A stretch of DNA of 64,000 bases from Planctellipticum sp942493135 (GCA_942493135.1 OW818684.1:5642001-5706000); one strand, 5' to 3'; shown: positions 1-10,337, counted from the stretch's first letter. A program made the numbers and translations. The notes: a model not told the origin generated them from the sequence alone.

Positions 1-3000
1 ATTACTGAATTCGCCAAGCAGGCGAACCGGCCTGATTTGTTGTTCCCCGTTTCGCGCGGCGATTTCGGTTGGTACACGTTCTTTGCCCGCGAAGTGCACA
101 ACACACTGCCCGGCGACCGTGGTTTGAATCGCGTGCCGCGTGCCGCAGGCAGTTTGGTCCGCCACCACAAGCTCGATTGGATTAAGTTCGACGAATCCAC
201 CGGAACGCCTGACTTTTCGAAGCCGATAGAAATGCAATTCCATGCAGCGCTGCTCAACCCGTTGCTGTTGCCCCCCGATGCCGACCGCGATGCAATCGAC
301 CGTGCCAAGGAAGTGGCAGTCAGCTCGGGCGCGGTGGTGACGGTGGTCCTCAATCAAGTGACCGCGCCCCCCAGCGGCGCTGACTTCTCGCTGGGGAACG
401 TCGCCAGCCTCAGCGCCAGCGCCACCCCCATCGCCATCCCCATCGCGTGGGATTTGACGGCCCCCGTTTCCGGTTCCGGTGCGCTTTCGGGACGACTCGT
501 GCGAATCTCGGCCAAGGTGCGGTTGGGAAAACTGCCCGTCACTCCCACGGAAGAACGTCCGCGAGTCATCCTGGATGTCGACGCCGACACCAGCCGCGCG
601 GAATTGCTCGGCGGCGAGACAAAACTGCTGAAACCGTTCACCCTGGCCGGCTACAGCACCAAGACCGACTTCAGCTACGAGCTGCTCCGCAATAATCCCG
701 AAAGCGCCACGACCCTGCCGCTGGCGCTCGACCGCACGGCGCGCGAATTTGCCGAAGCGACGGCGGTGAAGGCGTTGGCCATTGGTGCCGGCGATATGCT
801 GGCCGTCGTCCTGGATGGGGCCGTCGCGGCGTACGACCTGGTGACCGGTGCCCGCGTCTCTCAATACTCGCCGGTGGCTTCGCCTCTTGATATTGACGTT
901 GGCTATTTTCGCGCGCCAGTTGTCGTGACGTTGAACGGCCCCGACTGCGAATTCTTTGACCCCGAGTTAAAAGTCTCGCTAATTCCAGGGCGGCCTCACC
1001 CCTCCTCCGGACTAAAGCTGGACGGGCTGCCGAACGTGATTGCCAGCGAATCGAGTTTCACGGCGGCGGCGCTGGCGAGCGAATCGGCCCAGCCCCATAT
1101 TTTCCTCGGCGAGTTCGATGGCCGCATCAGCGCCTGGAACCTTAACAACGGAAAGCAAATCGCCACGCACGACGAACTCACCGGGGCCGTGAGCGCACTC
1201 GGCGCGACAACCGACGCGACAGGCACAACGACCTTCGTGGCCGCTGCCGACGCCCTTTCGCGCGAAGTCGTCTTGCTGAAAGCCACCATTGGCCCGGAGG
1301 ACGAGCGGCTCGATTCCTTTCTTACGCTTACAGGGGGTTCCGGAAGCCGGTCGGACGACGAACGAAAGAAGCAATTCGTCCAAAGCGTCCGCCAGGTTTC
1401 CTTGCATTATGTAAGCCCCACGGCTTTGAACGTTGTTGCTTGCGACGGCTTGAAATTCCGTTCTTGGGGCGTTGACGACGTTAACGCACCGACGGCGACT
1501 GAGGGTTTCGGGCTAGATGGCGTATCGTCGGCCGTCGTCGGCAGGTCTTCCGATTCCGAAGGCGTGTTCTATTGTGTTGGCCACGCGTTGAATTTCCGTG
1601 CTAAGGGGGCGGCAACATCCGATCCTTCGATTGGCGACGCAACCGGTGATAATGGCATCGTGGCCTTTGGCGAAACCACCGACCAACGGGTGGTGGTTGT
1701 CGCGGTGACGAACAAGAAGACCCGCGTCTGGACCCAGGCCAAGTCAGCTGGCGCGTGGCTCCCCTGGACCGCCCCTTTCGAACTCGACCAACCCAAAACA
1801 ACTACCCGGCTGGCCGTTTCCGCGACGTTCTGTGCCGGCAAGTTTCAAGTGACCATCGGACCAGCCGCCGACCCTGGCGATTCAATTCCGCCTCACGCTA
1901 TTCTGGCGCTGGAAGTTTGGAACATCGACACGGCTGCACCGGTTTTCAGCCACCTGGTCGCGGGTGCTCAGGCAACGGCGGGCGTTGTGCTCGCGCCGCA
2001 CGCGGCCGTTTGTCGCACGGGCTCGAACGAGGTCGAGATAGTCGATTTACGGACAGGGCAAAAACGCTGCGCCATCACCGGCCCCAGCGGCCCGCGCAAG
2101 GCCCGTTTCGTGGATGTCGCGAAGGGAATGAACTTGCTCCTGCTGGGTGCCGATAACCTCGTTGCTTTCGACGTCAATCGCGTGAAAGCGTATGAGTACA
2201 CGCATACCGAGCCGCTGCTCACATTGGAAGTCAGGCAGACGGTCGCGCTCCTCGCCGGTGCCAACGGCGCGCTCGCCTGGAATAGCGAGATAGACCCCAC
2301 CACCGCTCCCGCCGCATCGCTCGTGAAGCTCACCGGCTCGGCGACAATTACGGATGCGGCGCTCACGTCGTACGACGGCCACTGGCTCGCGCTGTTGGCC
2401 GTGGATTCCGGGGGGGGAACCAATCGCCATTTCGAGCCGTTCGATTTCGACTTTACGCATGCGCCTACCGCCTGGACGGCGTTCGATGCCGACAACGTGC
2501 AATCGTTTACCTCGTTCTCCGCGTTCGACGAACCGCACGTCGCCATCGTTCGTGGGGGGAAGGTGGAAGTCTGGACGCTCTACCCCCAAGGGGGCGTTCC
2601 GGCGGCGCGCTGGAACGTCACCGGCCTCACCGCACCGCTGCGCCCGGTCGTCTGGTCGCCGGACCAGGGGCCACATCTGGTCCTGGCGGACGGCATCAAC
2701 ACCAAGGCTTGGCCGCTGAGTCGTTTCGTGCGGCTCAGCAATTACGATGCGAAGGCCCAGAAGCCAAAACCAAAACTCACCACCTACCTCGAAGCGGTGT
2801 TCACGCTCCCCGGTGGTCTCGCCGTCGAGGCCTACGTCGCGGCGAACGACGAGGCGGTGCTCGTCGCCCGCGATGTCGTCCCCCAACCGCTGCGCGCGGA
2901 GACCACCTTTCGTGGTGTCTACGGCTTCCTCGGCCAACCGCTGGCGGGACCGTGGGGGCAGTTCACGCTCGCCCTGCGCCGACTGCCGGATGGAACCGTC

Positions 3001-6000
3001 GACGGCGTTCGCCTGAAGGAACAGCGGAAGCATTTGCCAGCAGCGGCAGTCAAAATTGGCGACGTGGCGGGAACGGTAACTCTGGACGCGACCGCCGATC
3101 TCGTTGTGCTGGAAATCGCGCCACTCAAAGGCAACGCGGCGCGGGTCGTCAGCGGCAGCGTCGTCCGCGTGTTTCCCAACGGCGATACGCTGTCGTTCCA
3201 TATCGGCGAGCAACGACTGGAAGGGGTCGGCGGCGGCGTCTTCAATGCCACCCACGACATGCCTATCGCCGGCATCATCGCGCAAATGGTCGACTCGCGC
3301 CAGGGCGTTGAAATTCAGGGGCCGGTACGTCTCGATATTAAATGGGACAACAGTATTCTCCGCGTGATGCCCGTCGAAGGGGTGTACCGACTGGCACCGG
3401 TTAAGATTACCGCACCGCCCGACGCCACCACCGCGGACGTCGCCGCGGCACGGGAAGACAGCACGCTCGCAAGCCTGAACCTGACGACCGTCGACCCGCG
3501 CGAGACCTATCGTTCGGGCTTCGCCCGGCTGACGATTGCCGCAGCGGGCTTGGTCTGGCAACGGGTCGCTGTCGAGGAACTGCCGTTCGATACCTGCTTC
3601 GACGACGGCATCATCCAGCCCATCCCCGTGCAACCCGCCGACTTCCCGCAAAACGTCCACCGCCAAGTGCTGGGCCCGCGTATTCGCCATCGCCAGCTCC
3701 CCGGCGCGATCCTCGCGGGCGAGCCCCTCCCCGGCGAACCCGCCGTGACGTGGCAACCGACCGATTTTCTGATTGCCCCCAACCCCGCCGACGCTACCAC
3801 ACAGTGGCTTGCATCCCCCGTGATTCTTGACACCGACGCGTCCACATACAACGTCTGGGAGCAGACACTGGCCGTGCGCCCCGGAAGCACCGACGACCCT
3901 GACAGCAACGACGGCTCGAACCATTTCCTTCGAACCATCATGCTGCGGACCGAAAACCTCCTGTTCGTGGGTATTTGGGGGACCGACCTTTCCCGCGCCG
4001 TTTCGTCGCTGCAGAACAGCACCAGCGTCGTCGGCGCTCAACTAAAGACACCTGACCCGACCGCCGTCGTGGCTCCCCCCCCACGCTTGCTGCTGACCGA
4101 CGACGTGGCGACCGACCTGCTCGTGCCGCTCGACGCCCCCGGCGTGGCGGTCCACCGCATTCAATGCGACGGCGACGCGGCGCTCGTCCGCATCGTCGAC
4201 CGTCCGGCGCGCGTCGACTGGCCTTCGTCCACCATCGACAACGCCACCGTGGTGACGCTGGCCCCTCGCGATTTCCGCGCCGAAGACTCCCTCTACAAAG
4301 CGCGGCTGCTCGATTGGGAGTTGTTAGCGGACAAGTCGCAATTCCGCCTTCAACCGTTTGTCCCCGATGTCGAACTGGATGACGCCGACCGCGTTTTTCG
4401 GCGTTATAAGTACGTCGACGCCTGCGCACCCGCCGAACCGGCCCGCGCCGCGATGACCGCCCGCAGCGGTTTGTTCATTTCCGACCGGACCGCTTTCCAC
4501 CGCTCCCCTTCGCCCACATACATCCCCGCTTCCGAGACCATCTTTGAAGGGGCCCAAGCGGATAATTGCTTCGTACCGCAGGCCCTGGAATTCCGCGTCG
4601 CCGAGGACAAACCCGGTGCCGTCCAACACCATTCGCTGCAATCGATGGCCGAATCAGAAATCGGCGTCGCGATGTCGCCGGCGGCCGAGTTCGCGCTTCG
4701 CGAACCAATGCAGTTAACCCCTCCGAAGGGTGCCGACATTGAAATCGTGGACCCCCTGGTGATTGACGACAAGGCCGACGGGCTCGACGCGCAATACTCG
4801 AAGCGCTGGTCTTTTAAGTGGCGCGAGACGCTCGGTTCGCTCCCAGTACGGACGCTTGCCAATTCGGTGAAAATCGAACAGCCCAACATCGACGGGGGCA
4901 CGGCACCCGATAAACTTCCCACTCCCGAGAACGTCGTCGTCCGCTTCAAGGACGACAAGCTCGCGCAGTGCTTCGTCCGCATTAACGACGAGTTGCTCAA
5001 TATCGACGAACGTCAGCCGGAATTCCCGATTTACGACGCGCGGCAGTCGGCCTGGGACCAGCGCGCACTGAACAACAAGGATCAAGCATTCGATCCCACA
5101 AAGGTCCCCTCCTTTACTTCCGGCCTTGGTAACCTCTCGGCAAACGCCGCGTCGGACGGCTTTCGAATTTTGGCCAGTGTGAAGGACAACACGCTGCAAC
5201 TGTGGGAACCCGCCCGGGATATCGTCGCCCACGTCAACCCGCTTGAAATTCCTGGAAGCATTGGCGTGTTGGCGCGAGTCGGCGACAACACGTACGTCCT
5301 CAGCAACGACAAGGGAACCGGTCCCGGCATCGGGCTGCACAGCGCGGTGGGCGCGCCGTCGATTGAAGTCTCGCCCACGATTACGGACGCCATCGCGTTC
5401 GCCTTCGAGCGGCTGAATGTCGTTCGTGCCGGTGTAGCGGTCGTCGTTCAGGCGTACCTCGCGCTCACGCCAACGCAGATTCACATCTGGACCCGTGACG
5501 AGTCTGCACCGCTGGGTACGGCGTTGGTCGAGCTTACGCCAATCGCGCTTCCCACGCCGGCCGACCCGACGACACAAATGCACACCATCGCGGTTAGCGC
5601 GGCGGGAGTCGACACGTTGCGAATCGCCATTGGACTCGACGCGAAAGGAGGTTTGTGGGCTGGCCAAGTGGGGGTTTGGTCCTACGATGTCGAAACGAAA
5701 ACCGCCGTTGCCTTCGGCCCGTATGCGACACCCGGCCTTGCCGCGCTAACGGTCGGTGCGTTCAGCGACCGCGCCATGCTGTTCGTGTCTTTGCCGAGCG
5801 GTGTGCAGTGTCTGAATATTGCCGATCCGAAAACGGCTCCCATCCTTCTCGAGTACCAGCCGGGTTTGCCGCCGGCCGCGCGGCTCGCGTTTGGGGCGAC
5901 GGCCTCGCGACACATCATCGCGGCGGTTTTGGATAACACGAGTATTTGCTTGTGGGACGCCGAACAGGGACGCATCCTTCGCACGCTCGACGGGCTACCG

Positions 6001-6816
6001 TCCGACAATCTGCTGAATTTCGTGCAGCTAGGGGGGCAGCTCCGGATGATTATCGGCGACACCGGCGGCACCGGGGCGATTCAAATGTACGACCCGAAGT
6101 TCACGCCGAATCGCCCCCCCGAGACATTTCTCATCAGCAAAATCGGGACAACCCTCCTCGATCCTATCACACAAACGGTTTTCTATAAGAAAACCGACAA
6201 CACGCAGGGGCATATGGACGTGATATTTACGCCATCGCTGTTGTTGGACGATCGGCTGAAGCCCGGTACGTTTGCGCACCACGACCTAAGCACGTTGTTC
6301 ACGGCGGATACTACACCCGAAAACGGCTACACGAAATGGACATGGAATCCCCATGGAACGACGGACACTGGCGTGCAGTGGGATCGCGCCCTCAACTGGC
6401 GAATCGCTTGGTACGGCGAATTGACGGTCGACGGAAAGACCTACTTTTTGGAACCGACGCTGTTCGAACCGCTGGGGCGTAAGGCACTCAAGCCGACCCC
6501 CTACTCGTCGGTCGCTCCGAAAATGGCAGCCGTGGCGTTGTTCGACAGCACCACCGTCGGCGGGCGTATCGAACGGATGCAGCGCACGCTCCTCTTCGGC
6601 GACGCTGCTTCCGCCGCCGGCGGAAGCCCAACCATCGTCCTCGACCCCGACACCACTCGTCCTGTTGGCTCCTTACTATTCCGCTATCAATCGACGGACC
6701 ACGAAACGGTAGACGTGCCCCGATTGCCCACGGCACTGGAGGGGCCGGGATATCTTGTCTTGCTGAACTACCTCGTCAACGGTCAAGTCATCGCCACGGC
6801 ATGCGCCGTCCCATGA
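1..6816 (+). CDS. Giant protein with beta-propeller-like repeats, 5' end outside window
   Basis: The reading frame is open from base 1 to the TGA at 6814-6816, so at least 2271 residues are present and the true start lies upstream; the first in-window candidate, a TTG at 37, need not be a start. Function is not recognised. Several stretches read like WD40 or PQQ-type blades, with segments such as GRISAWNLNNGKQIATHD and ICLWDAEQGRILRTLDG. They occur near residues 240-430, again across roughly 480-930, and near 1700-2060. The middle third is beta-rich but matches no family I know. No membrane segment is obvious and the N-terminus, with any signal peptide, is missing. No downstream gene is close enough to suggest an operon. 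It is probably a large scaffold or surface-associated protein, but that is inference. Confidence 0.85.
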   Translation: MTEFAKQANRPDLLFPVSRGDFGWYTFFAREVHNTLPGDRGLNRVPRAAGSLVRHHKLDWIKFDESTGTPDFSKPIEMQFHAALLNPLLLPPDADRDAIDRAKEVAVSSGAVVTVVLNQVTAPPSGADFSLGNVASLSASATPIAIPIAWDLTAPVSGSGALSGRLVRISAKVRLGKLPVTPTEERPRVILDVDADTSRAELLGGETKLLKPFTLAGYSTKTDFSYELLRNNPESATTLPLALDRTAREFAEATAVKALAIGAGDMLAVVLDGAVAAYDLVTGARVSQYSPVASPLDIDVGYFRAPVVVTLNGPDCEFFDPELKVSLIPGRPHPSSGLKLDGLPNVIASESSFTAAALASESAQPHIFLGEFDGRISAWNLNNGKQIATHDELTGAVSALGATTDATGTTTFVAAADALSREVVLLKATIGPEDERLDSFLTLTGGSGSRSDDERKKQFVQSVRQVSLHYVSPTALNVVACDGLKFRSWGVDDVNAPTATEGFGLDGVSSAVVGRSSDSEGVFYCVGHALNFRAKGAATSDPSIGDATGDNGIVAFGETTDQRVVVVAVTNKKTRVWTQAKSAGAWLPWTAPFELDQPKTTTRLAVSATFCAGKFQVTIGPAADPGDSIPPHAILALEVWNIDTAAPVFSHLVAGAQATAGVVLAPHAAVCRTGSNEVEIVDLRTGQKRCAITGPSGPRKARFVDVAKGMNLLLLGADNLVAFDVNRVKAYEYTHTEPLLTLEVRQTVALLAGANGALAWNSEIDPTTAPAASLVKLTGSATITDAALTSYDGHWLALLAVDSGGGTNRHFEPFDFDFTHAPTAWTAFDADNVQSFTSFSAFDEPHVAIVRGGKVEVWTLYPQGGVPAARWNVTGLTAPLRPVVWSPDQGPHLVLADGINTKAWPLSRFVRLSNYDAKAQKPKPKLTTYLEAVFTLPGGLAVEAYVAANDEAVLVARDVVPQPLRAETTFRGVYGFLGQPLAGPWGQFTLALRRLPDGTVDGVRLKEQRKHLPAAAVKIGDVAGTVTLDATADLVVLEIAPLKGNAARVVSGSVVRVFPNGDTLSFHIGEQRLEGVGGGVFNATHDMPIAGIIAQMVDSRQGVEIQGPVRLDIKWDNSILRVMPVEGVYRLAPVKITAPPDATTADVAAAREDSTLASLNLTTVDPRETYRSGFARLTIAAAGLVWQRVAVEELPFDTCFDDGIIQPIPVQPADFPQNVHRQVLGPRIRHRQLPGAILAGEPLPGEPAVTWQPTDFLIAPNPADATTQWLASPVILDTDASTYNVWEQTLAVRPGSTDDPDSNDGSNHFLRTIMLRTENLLFVGIWGTDLSRAVSSLQNSTSVVGAQLKTPDPTAVVAPPPRLLLTDDVATDLLVPLDAPGVAVHRIQCDGDAALVRIVDRPARVDWPSSTIDNATVVTLAPRDFRAEDSLYKARLLDWELLADKSQFRLQPFVPDVELDDADRVFRRYKYVDACAPAEPARAAMTARSGLFISDRTAFHRSPSPTYIPASETIFEGAQADNCFVPQALEFRVAEDKPGAVQHHSLQSMAESEIGVAMSPAAEFALREPMQLTPPKGADIEIVDPLVIDDKADGLDAQYSKRWSFKWRETLGSLPVRTLANSVKIEQPNIDGGTAPDKLPTPENVVVRFKDDKLAQCFVRINDELLNIDERQPEFPIYDARQSAWDQRALNNKDQAFDPTKVPSFTSGLGNLSANAASDGFRILASVKDNTLQLWEPARDIVAHVNPLEIPGSIGVLARVGDNTYVLSNDKGTGPGIGLHSAVGAPSIEVSPTITDAIAFAFERLNVVRAGVAVVVQAYLALTPTQIHIWTRDESAPLGTALVELTPIALPTPADPTTQMHTIAVSAAGVDTLRIAIGLDAKGGLWAGQVGVWSYDVETKTAVAFGPYATPGLAALTVGAFSDRAMLFVSLPSGVQCLNIADPKTAPILLEYQPGLPPAARLAFGATASRHIIAAVLDNTSICLWDAEQGRILRTLDGLPSDNLLNFVQLGGQLRMIIGDTGGTGAIQMYDPKFTPNRPPETFLISKIGTTLLDPITQTVFYKKTDNTQGHMDVIFTPSLLLDDRLKPGTFAHHDLSTLFTADTTPENGYTKWTWNPHGTTDTGVQWDRALNWRIAWYGELTVDGKTYFLEPTLFEPLGRKALKPTPYSSVAPKMAAVALFDSTTVGGRIERMQRTLLFGDAASAAGGSPTIVLDPDTTRPVGSLLFRYQSTDHETVDVPRLPTALEGPGYLVLLNYLVNGQVIATACAVP

Positions 6817-7276
6817 GTGGCAATGCGTTGAGGGATGTCACCATTCGTATCCTGGGTACTACTGCCTTTTCTGATGACCAACAGCCGGCGAAATGGCCAT
6901 TTCTTCATCAGCTATGCTATGTAAACCTCTGAAAAAACATATTTCAGTGTGCGCTGGCTGTGTCAGCCACGCTCACGTCCAACCAAAAACGTCTGACATT
7001 TATCAATCAAGCATTCGCATATCGCGATGGTGAGACGACCAAGGGGGATTTCGACGCATGCTCGACCGATAATCGAGTTGTGTCAGGCTTGGAGACGCCC
7101 TGTGCAAAAATGAGATCGGACGATCGGAGCGGTTACTGGCGCTTGGATTTCGGGTTCGTTCAAGCCAAAGCGAATTCGGGAATCTCTGTTTCACGGGTCT
7201 GCGGCGGGGTGCGACGACGAGAGGGGTGACGGGTGCGCAAACGCCCAAATTCGTTTTTGCGTCGGAATGAACTGCG
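6817..7276. other. Intergenic region, no supported gene
   Basis: About 460 bases between the giant gene and the transposase. A short ORF at 6960-7229 has no ATG start, no ribosome binding site and no familiar sequence. An imperfect hairpin (CGCAAACG against CGTTTTTGCG, 7235-7262) lies just past the transposase stop and could end its transcript. I found no convincing terminal inverted repeat for the transposase here. Confidence 0.5.
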
Positions 7277-8383
7277 TCAGGCCGCCTTCCGAATGTAGTG
7301 CTTCAGCAGCCCGCCCAAGCGCTGCCGGCACTTGATGTCTCCGATCGGGACGACGTCCGGTGGCGGTGCTGACGCCTTCCGACCCTTCGGCTTCTTCTTC
7401 GGCGGTTCCAATGAGGTCCGAATCAGCGTGTCATTCTCCTTGGCTTGGTGCGGCCGCTCCTCGTGGTAGTGGGCGACCATTTCCGAAACCAGGTGGTTCA
7501 TGTGCTGTTCGCCGAACACCACGAAGTAATCGAGGCACTCCTGCTGCAGCGTCTGGATGAACCGCTCCACGAACGCGCAGGTGTTCGGCGAGCGGTGGGC
7601 CGCCTTCTGCACCTTCACGTCGCCGGCCTTCAAAGCGTCATCGAACGACGCCGTGAACTTCGTGTCCCGGTCGTGCATCACCATCGCAGTCCCCAGCCCG
7701 GTCTCTTCCGCATGCTGGAGAAACGCTTCGGCCTGCTGCTTGACCCACGCTTCGTTCGGGTGATACGTGGCGGACGTGATGAACACCCGCCTGGTCTCCA
7801 CATGCAGGAAAATCAGCAGATACAGATCGCGGAACCCTTTGAGCGTCAGCACCGGCTTGGCGTAGAAGTCGCATTGCCACAGCGTGGCCGCATGAATCGT
7901 CAGGAACTCGTCCCACGTGCCCGCCCCGCGCTTCGGCCCCGGATCGAGTCCGTTCTCCTTCAGGATGTTCTTGACCGTGTTCCGCGACACCGCCTTGATC
8001 CCGAGCTTGCGAAGTTCGCCCAGGATGCGGGTGTAGCCCCAGTCGTTCTCACGGGCCAGCTTGAGGATCAGCTCACGGATCTGCTCCTGCGTCCGCGGGC
8101 GGCCCTTCTTCACGGGCTTCTTCTTGGCCTTCTGCTGCGCGTCCCGAATCCACCGGCGCAGGGTGTCGGGATGCACAATCGTGACCAGCTCGCTCAGCGC
8201 CTTTCCGAGCTTCGCCCCGAACTTCACCAGCCGGTTCTGCTCCTTCGGCGTCACCGGCACCCGCTTGGGGAGTTTGCTGCGGAGGATTTCGTTCTCGATC
8301 TTCAGGTAGCGGACGTGCCGGGCCAGCTCCAGCTGGGTTGCGCCGGCGATCAACAGCAGCAAACGTTGGTAGAGGTTCTTCAC
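7277..8383 (-). CDS. Integrase-core (DDE) transposase
   Basis: Predicted DDE-family recombinase of the retroviral-integrase (rve) fold. The frame stays open upstream to 8530, but the GTG at 8383 begins a sensible N-terminus (VKNLYQRLLLL) and gives 368 aa. An N-terminal helical and HTH-like part containing RRWIRDAQQK precedes the catalytic core. The triad reads D172 in WQCDFYAKP, D238 in MHDRDTKF and E273 in AFVERFIQTLQQE. The 35-residue D-to-E spacing is the D,D35E pattern of IS3/IS481-type enzymes. A basic, proline-rich tail follows the core. It is a single ORF with no orfA partner or frameshift window. I could not identify terminal inverted repeats, so it may be an immobile or domesticated copy. 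The exact IS family is not assigned. Confidence 0.8.
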   Translation of the reverse strand: MKNLYQRLLLLIAGATQLELARHVRYLKIENEILRSKLPKRVPVTPKEQNRLVKFGAKLGKALSELVTIVHPDTLRRWIRDAQQKAKKKPVKKGRPRTQEQIRELILKLARENDWGYTRILGELRKLGIKAVSRNTVKNILKENGLDPGPKRGAGTWDEFLTIHAATLWQCDFYAKPVLTLKGFRDLYLLIFLHVETRRVFITSATYHPNEAWVKQQAEAFLQHAEETGLGTAMVMHDRDTKFTASFDDALKAGDVKVQKAAHRSPNTCAFVERFIQTLQQECLDYFVVFGEQHMNHLVSEMVAHYHEERPHQAKENDTLIRTSLEPPKKKPKGRKASAPPPDVVPIGDIKCRQRLGGLLKHYIRKAA

Positions 8384-8734
8384 AACGGTACAATCCGGAA
8401 AGCGTTGCCAGCACGGGAGATGGCTTCCTTTTTGCACCCCGGAGCGGGCCGTGGTAAAGCCGGGATTCGCCCTCGGCGCCGGTTCGCTCTCAGAACGCCC
8501 CCGGTCATGCCGGTCGTACCGGGCTGACACGCGGTGCCCGCATGGATGACGCGCTCTCTTTGCCGCATCGCGCTCTCCTTGGAGGCGGCCTCACCGGCCT
8601 CAATCTTTCCGTAGAGCGCTGATTCTCGCTCCCCCCCGAATCAAACGGGAATCGCCAAGTCGCTGCGCTTCAACAACTTGTGGCAGCGGAAAAACAGAGA
8701 ATGGTTCGGAAAAGGGTTTTGCACGGGGAGGGGG
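8384..8734. other. Intergenic region upstream of transposase
   Basis: Roughly 350 bases between the transposase start and the end of the small minus-strand gene. The transposase frame stays open to 8530, but that extension reads as random Arg/Pro-rich sequence. No RNA gene, clear promoter or inverted repeat was seen. Confidence 0.4.
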
Positions 8735-9019
8735 TTACACCGGGAATCCGAGTTCCCGGGCTTCGTCTTCGCTGACCACCCCCAGGGCGGCCGCGGCGTA
8801 CACTGCCGATTGCAGGGCGTCGTGCATCTGTTCGGCGTGGCCCCAGCTCACATCGGGGCGCTGCGGCCATTCGGTCGCGGCCGTCTGCAGGCAGGTCAGG
8901 ACGTTCTGCAGCGTGCGGGCGTGTTTCTCAGTAGTCTGCTGGGCGTCAATCGTTCGTCCCTTCGGGGTTTGGAGCGTCGTGGCGACGTGACATGAGTTAC
9001 CTCGAGTGCGGACCGACAT
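8735..9019 (-). CDS. Small hypothetical protein
   Basis: About 94 aa from the ATG at 9019 (MSVRTRGNSC); the frame remains open to 9172 but the extra N-terminus is low-complexity and unlikely. The C-terminal half reads like a real helical protein (TEKHARTLQNVLTCLQTAAT, then ALQSAVYAAAALGVVSEDEA, ending in ELGFPV). I do not recognise a family. It lies between the transposase and the AraC-type regulator. Three CGTCAY motifs at 9-bp spacing sit 33 bases upstream and may be a binding site. The start and the reality of the gene are both uncertain. Confidence 0.45.
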   Translation of the reverse strand: MSVRTRGNSCHVATTLQTPKGRTIDAQQTTEKHARTLQNVLTCLQTAATEWPQRPDVSWGHAEQMHDALQSAVYAAAALGVVSEDEARELGFPV

Positions 9020-9051
9020 CCAGCTAGTTCCGGGCTGATTCGGAGGGATTC

Positions 9052-9075
9052 CGTCATTTGCGTCACATGCGTCAT
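9052..9075. promoter_or_regulatory. Three CGTCAY iterons, possible operator
   Basis: CGTCAT (9052), CGTCAC (9061) and CGTCAT (9070) recur at exactly 9-bp steps, with a fourth CGTCAC at 9101. They lie just upstream of the candidate start of the small minus-strand gene. Evenly spaced direct repeats can be regulator binding sites, but nothing here identifies the protein. The rest of the 9020-9362 gap shows no gene. Confidence 0.3.
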
Positions 9076-9362
9076 TCCGCGGGAAATGCGGCCGCCTGTG
9101 CGTCACGGGGGCGGGTGGGCGATTGACCAAGGATCGAGAGGGGCCGAAAAGTCGTTCAATCCGGATGTTCACGTCTCAGCAGCAGCTTGCGGCAAATCAG
9201 GCTCGCGAGGACGGGAGAGACGTTGTTTCGAAGAGGGGCCATTCCCCCGCCGTTTCGCCAGTCGCGAAATCCCTAACCAGCAATCCTGATCACGATCTCC
9301 GGTCCGAGTTCAAGTGTGCCGTTTTGCTGACCGACCTTCGGGTCGCGCATCTGCCGTTTACC

Positions 9363-10337
9363 TCAACGGCCCCAATCCTGATTTCTCCTGGCAAGGGTCT
9401 CGTGGGGAGGCTCACCAAAAAGTCTTCTGTACGTGGCCGCAAACCGCCCGCCATGCCTGATTCCCCACTGGTCCGCGACCATCCGTACGGATGTGGTCTC
9501 GGGGGCGCCGGCAATCAGGTCATGGCGAATTCTGTGAAGGCGAGTGATCTGCATCAGCTCCCGCGGACTGACTCCGTACGCATCTTTCACGATGTATTCC
9601 AGGGACCGCTCGCTCATCCCCGTGGCAGTGACCAGCTCACGCAGCAGGAATTCGCCCGACAGGTGATCCTTCAGGAAATCCTCGACAGTCGTGAGGACGC
9701 TCCGTTTACGGCGCAGCGCCCGGTCTGTTCGACCGTCCTGAACAAGGGTGGCATCGAACAACGTTCGCACCACTCCTGCGGTGAGATTCTGCTCGATCAC
9801 CTCGGCGATGTGGTCCGGCGTCTTCGGTAACTGACTTCCGACGGCAAGACTCGATCGGAATAACGTAAGCAGTAGTAGGGCCAACGGCGCAGGCAGACGG
9901 ACATTCCAGAACCCTCGGGTCGGAAGTGCGATCTCGGCCCCGTTGACAGCGAGTGAGGCCCTCTGCAGGTCCTCACGGCGAACCTGAAAGGCGAACCACG
10001 CCGCGCCGGGCGCACAGCGGTAGTCAACCGGGGTGTTCTCCGCGTAGATCTGGAAGTCGTTGGCATGAAGGTGCAATCCGTTAACCCATGCCGGTTCGTC
10101 AATCCGATCCGTCAACCCGACATTGATCCAGCCGTCAGGAATTGCGCCGCGACCAAAACAGGGAAGAGAATACTGTCCACGATCCAGTCGGCTCTGCGGC
10201 AAAATCAGGCGTTCTAAGGCCGCGCAGAAGCGTCCGCCCCGGAGCAGCCGCTGGTCGAACGAACTGTCCGCGATCGCCTCGGTCAGAATCCCGAGATCGA
10301 ACGCATCAACAGAGAGCGATTGATAGCCGACCGACAC
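9363..10337 (-). CDS. AraC-family transcriptional regulator
   Basis: A 324-aa regulator starting at a GTG. The C-terminal hundred residues form the double helix-turn-helix of the AraC/XylS family: FLLRELVTATGMSERSLEYI, then YGVSPRELMQITRLHRIRHD, then a second HTH through VADQWGIRHGGRFAATYRRL and the closing FGEPPHETL. The N-terminal part (about residues 1-215) has the beta-rich look of a ligand-sensing domain but no clear motif. The gene is transcribed away from the sulfatase gene at 10695, with 357 bases between them, an arrangement typical of a local regulator controlling its neighbour. Control of the sulfatase cluster is therefore an inference from position. The ligand is unknown. Confidence 0.88.
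   Translation of the reverse strand: MSVGYQSLSVDAFDLGILTEAIADSSFDQRLLRGGRFCAALERLILPQSRLDRGQYSLPCFGRGAIPDGWINVGLTDRIDEPAWVNGLHLHANDFQIYAENTPVDYRCAPGAAWFAFQVRREDLQRASLAVNGAEIALPTRGFWNVRLPAPLALLLLTLFRSSLAVGSQLPKTPDHIAEVIEQNLTAGVVRTLFDATLVQDGRTDRALRRKRSVLTTVEDFLKDHLSGEFLLRELVTATGMSERSLEYIVKDAYGVSPRELMQITRLHRIRHDLIAGAPETTSVRMVADQWGIRHGGRFAATYRRLFGEPPHETLARRNQDWGR

Noticed and set aside
2047..4041. A 664-residue open frame antisense to the giant gene
   Set aside because: It is Arg/Gly-rich, has no family resemblance and lies wholly opposite a better frame; high GC gives long antisense frames.
6960..7229. Possible 89-residue gene
   Set aside because: No ATG, no ribosome binding site and no recognisable sequence.
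9123..9830. Plus-strand frame opposite the AraC-type gene
   Set aside because: It is the shadow of a convincing regulator gene; its sequence shows no domain.
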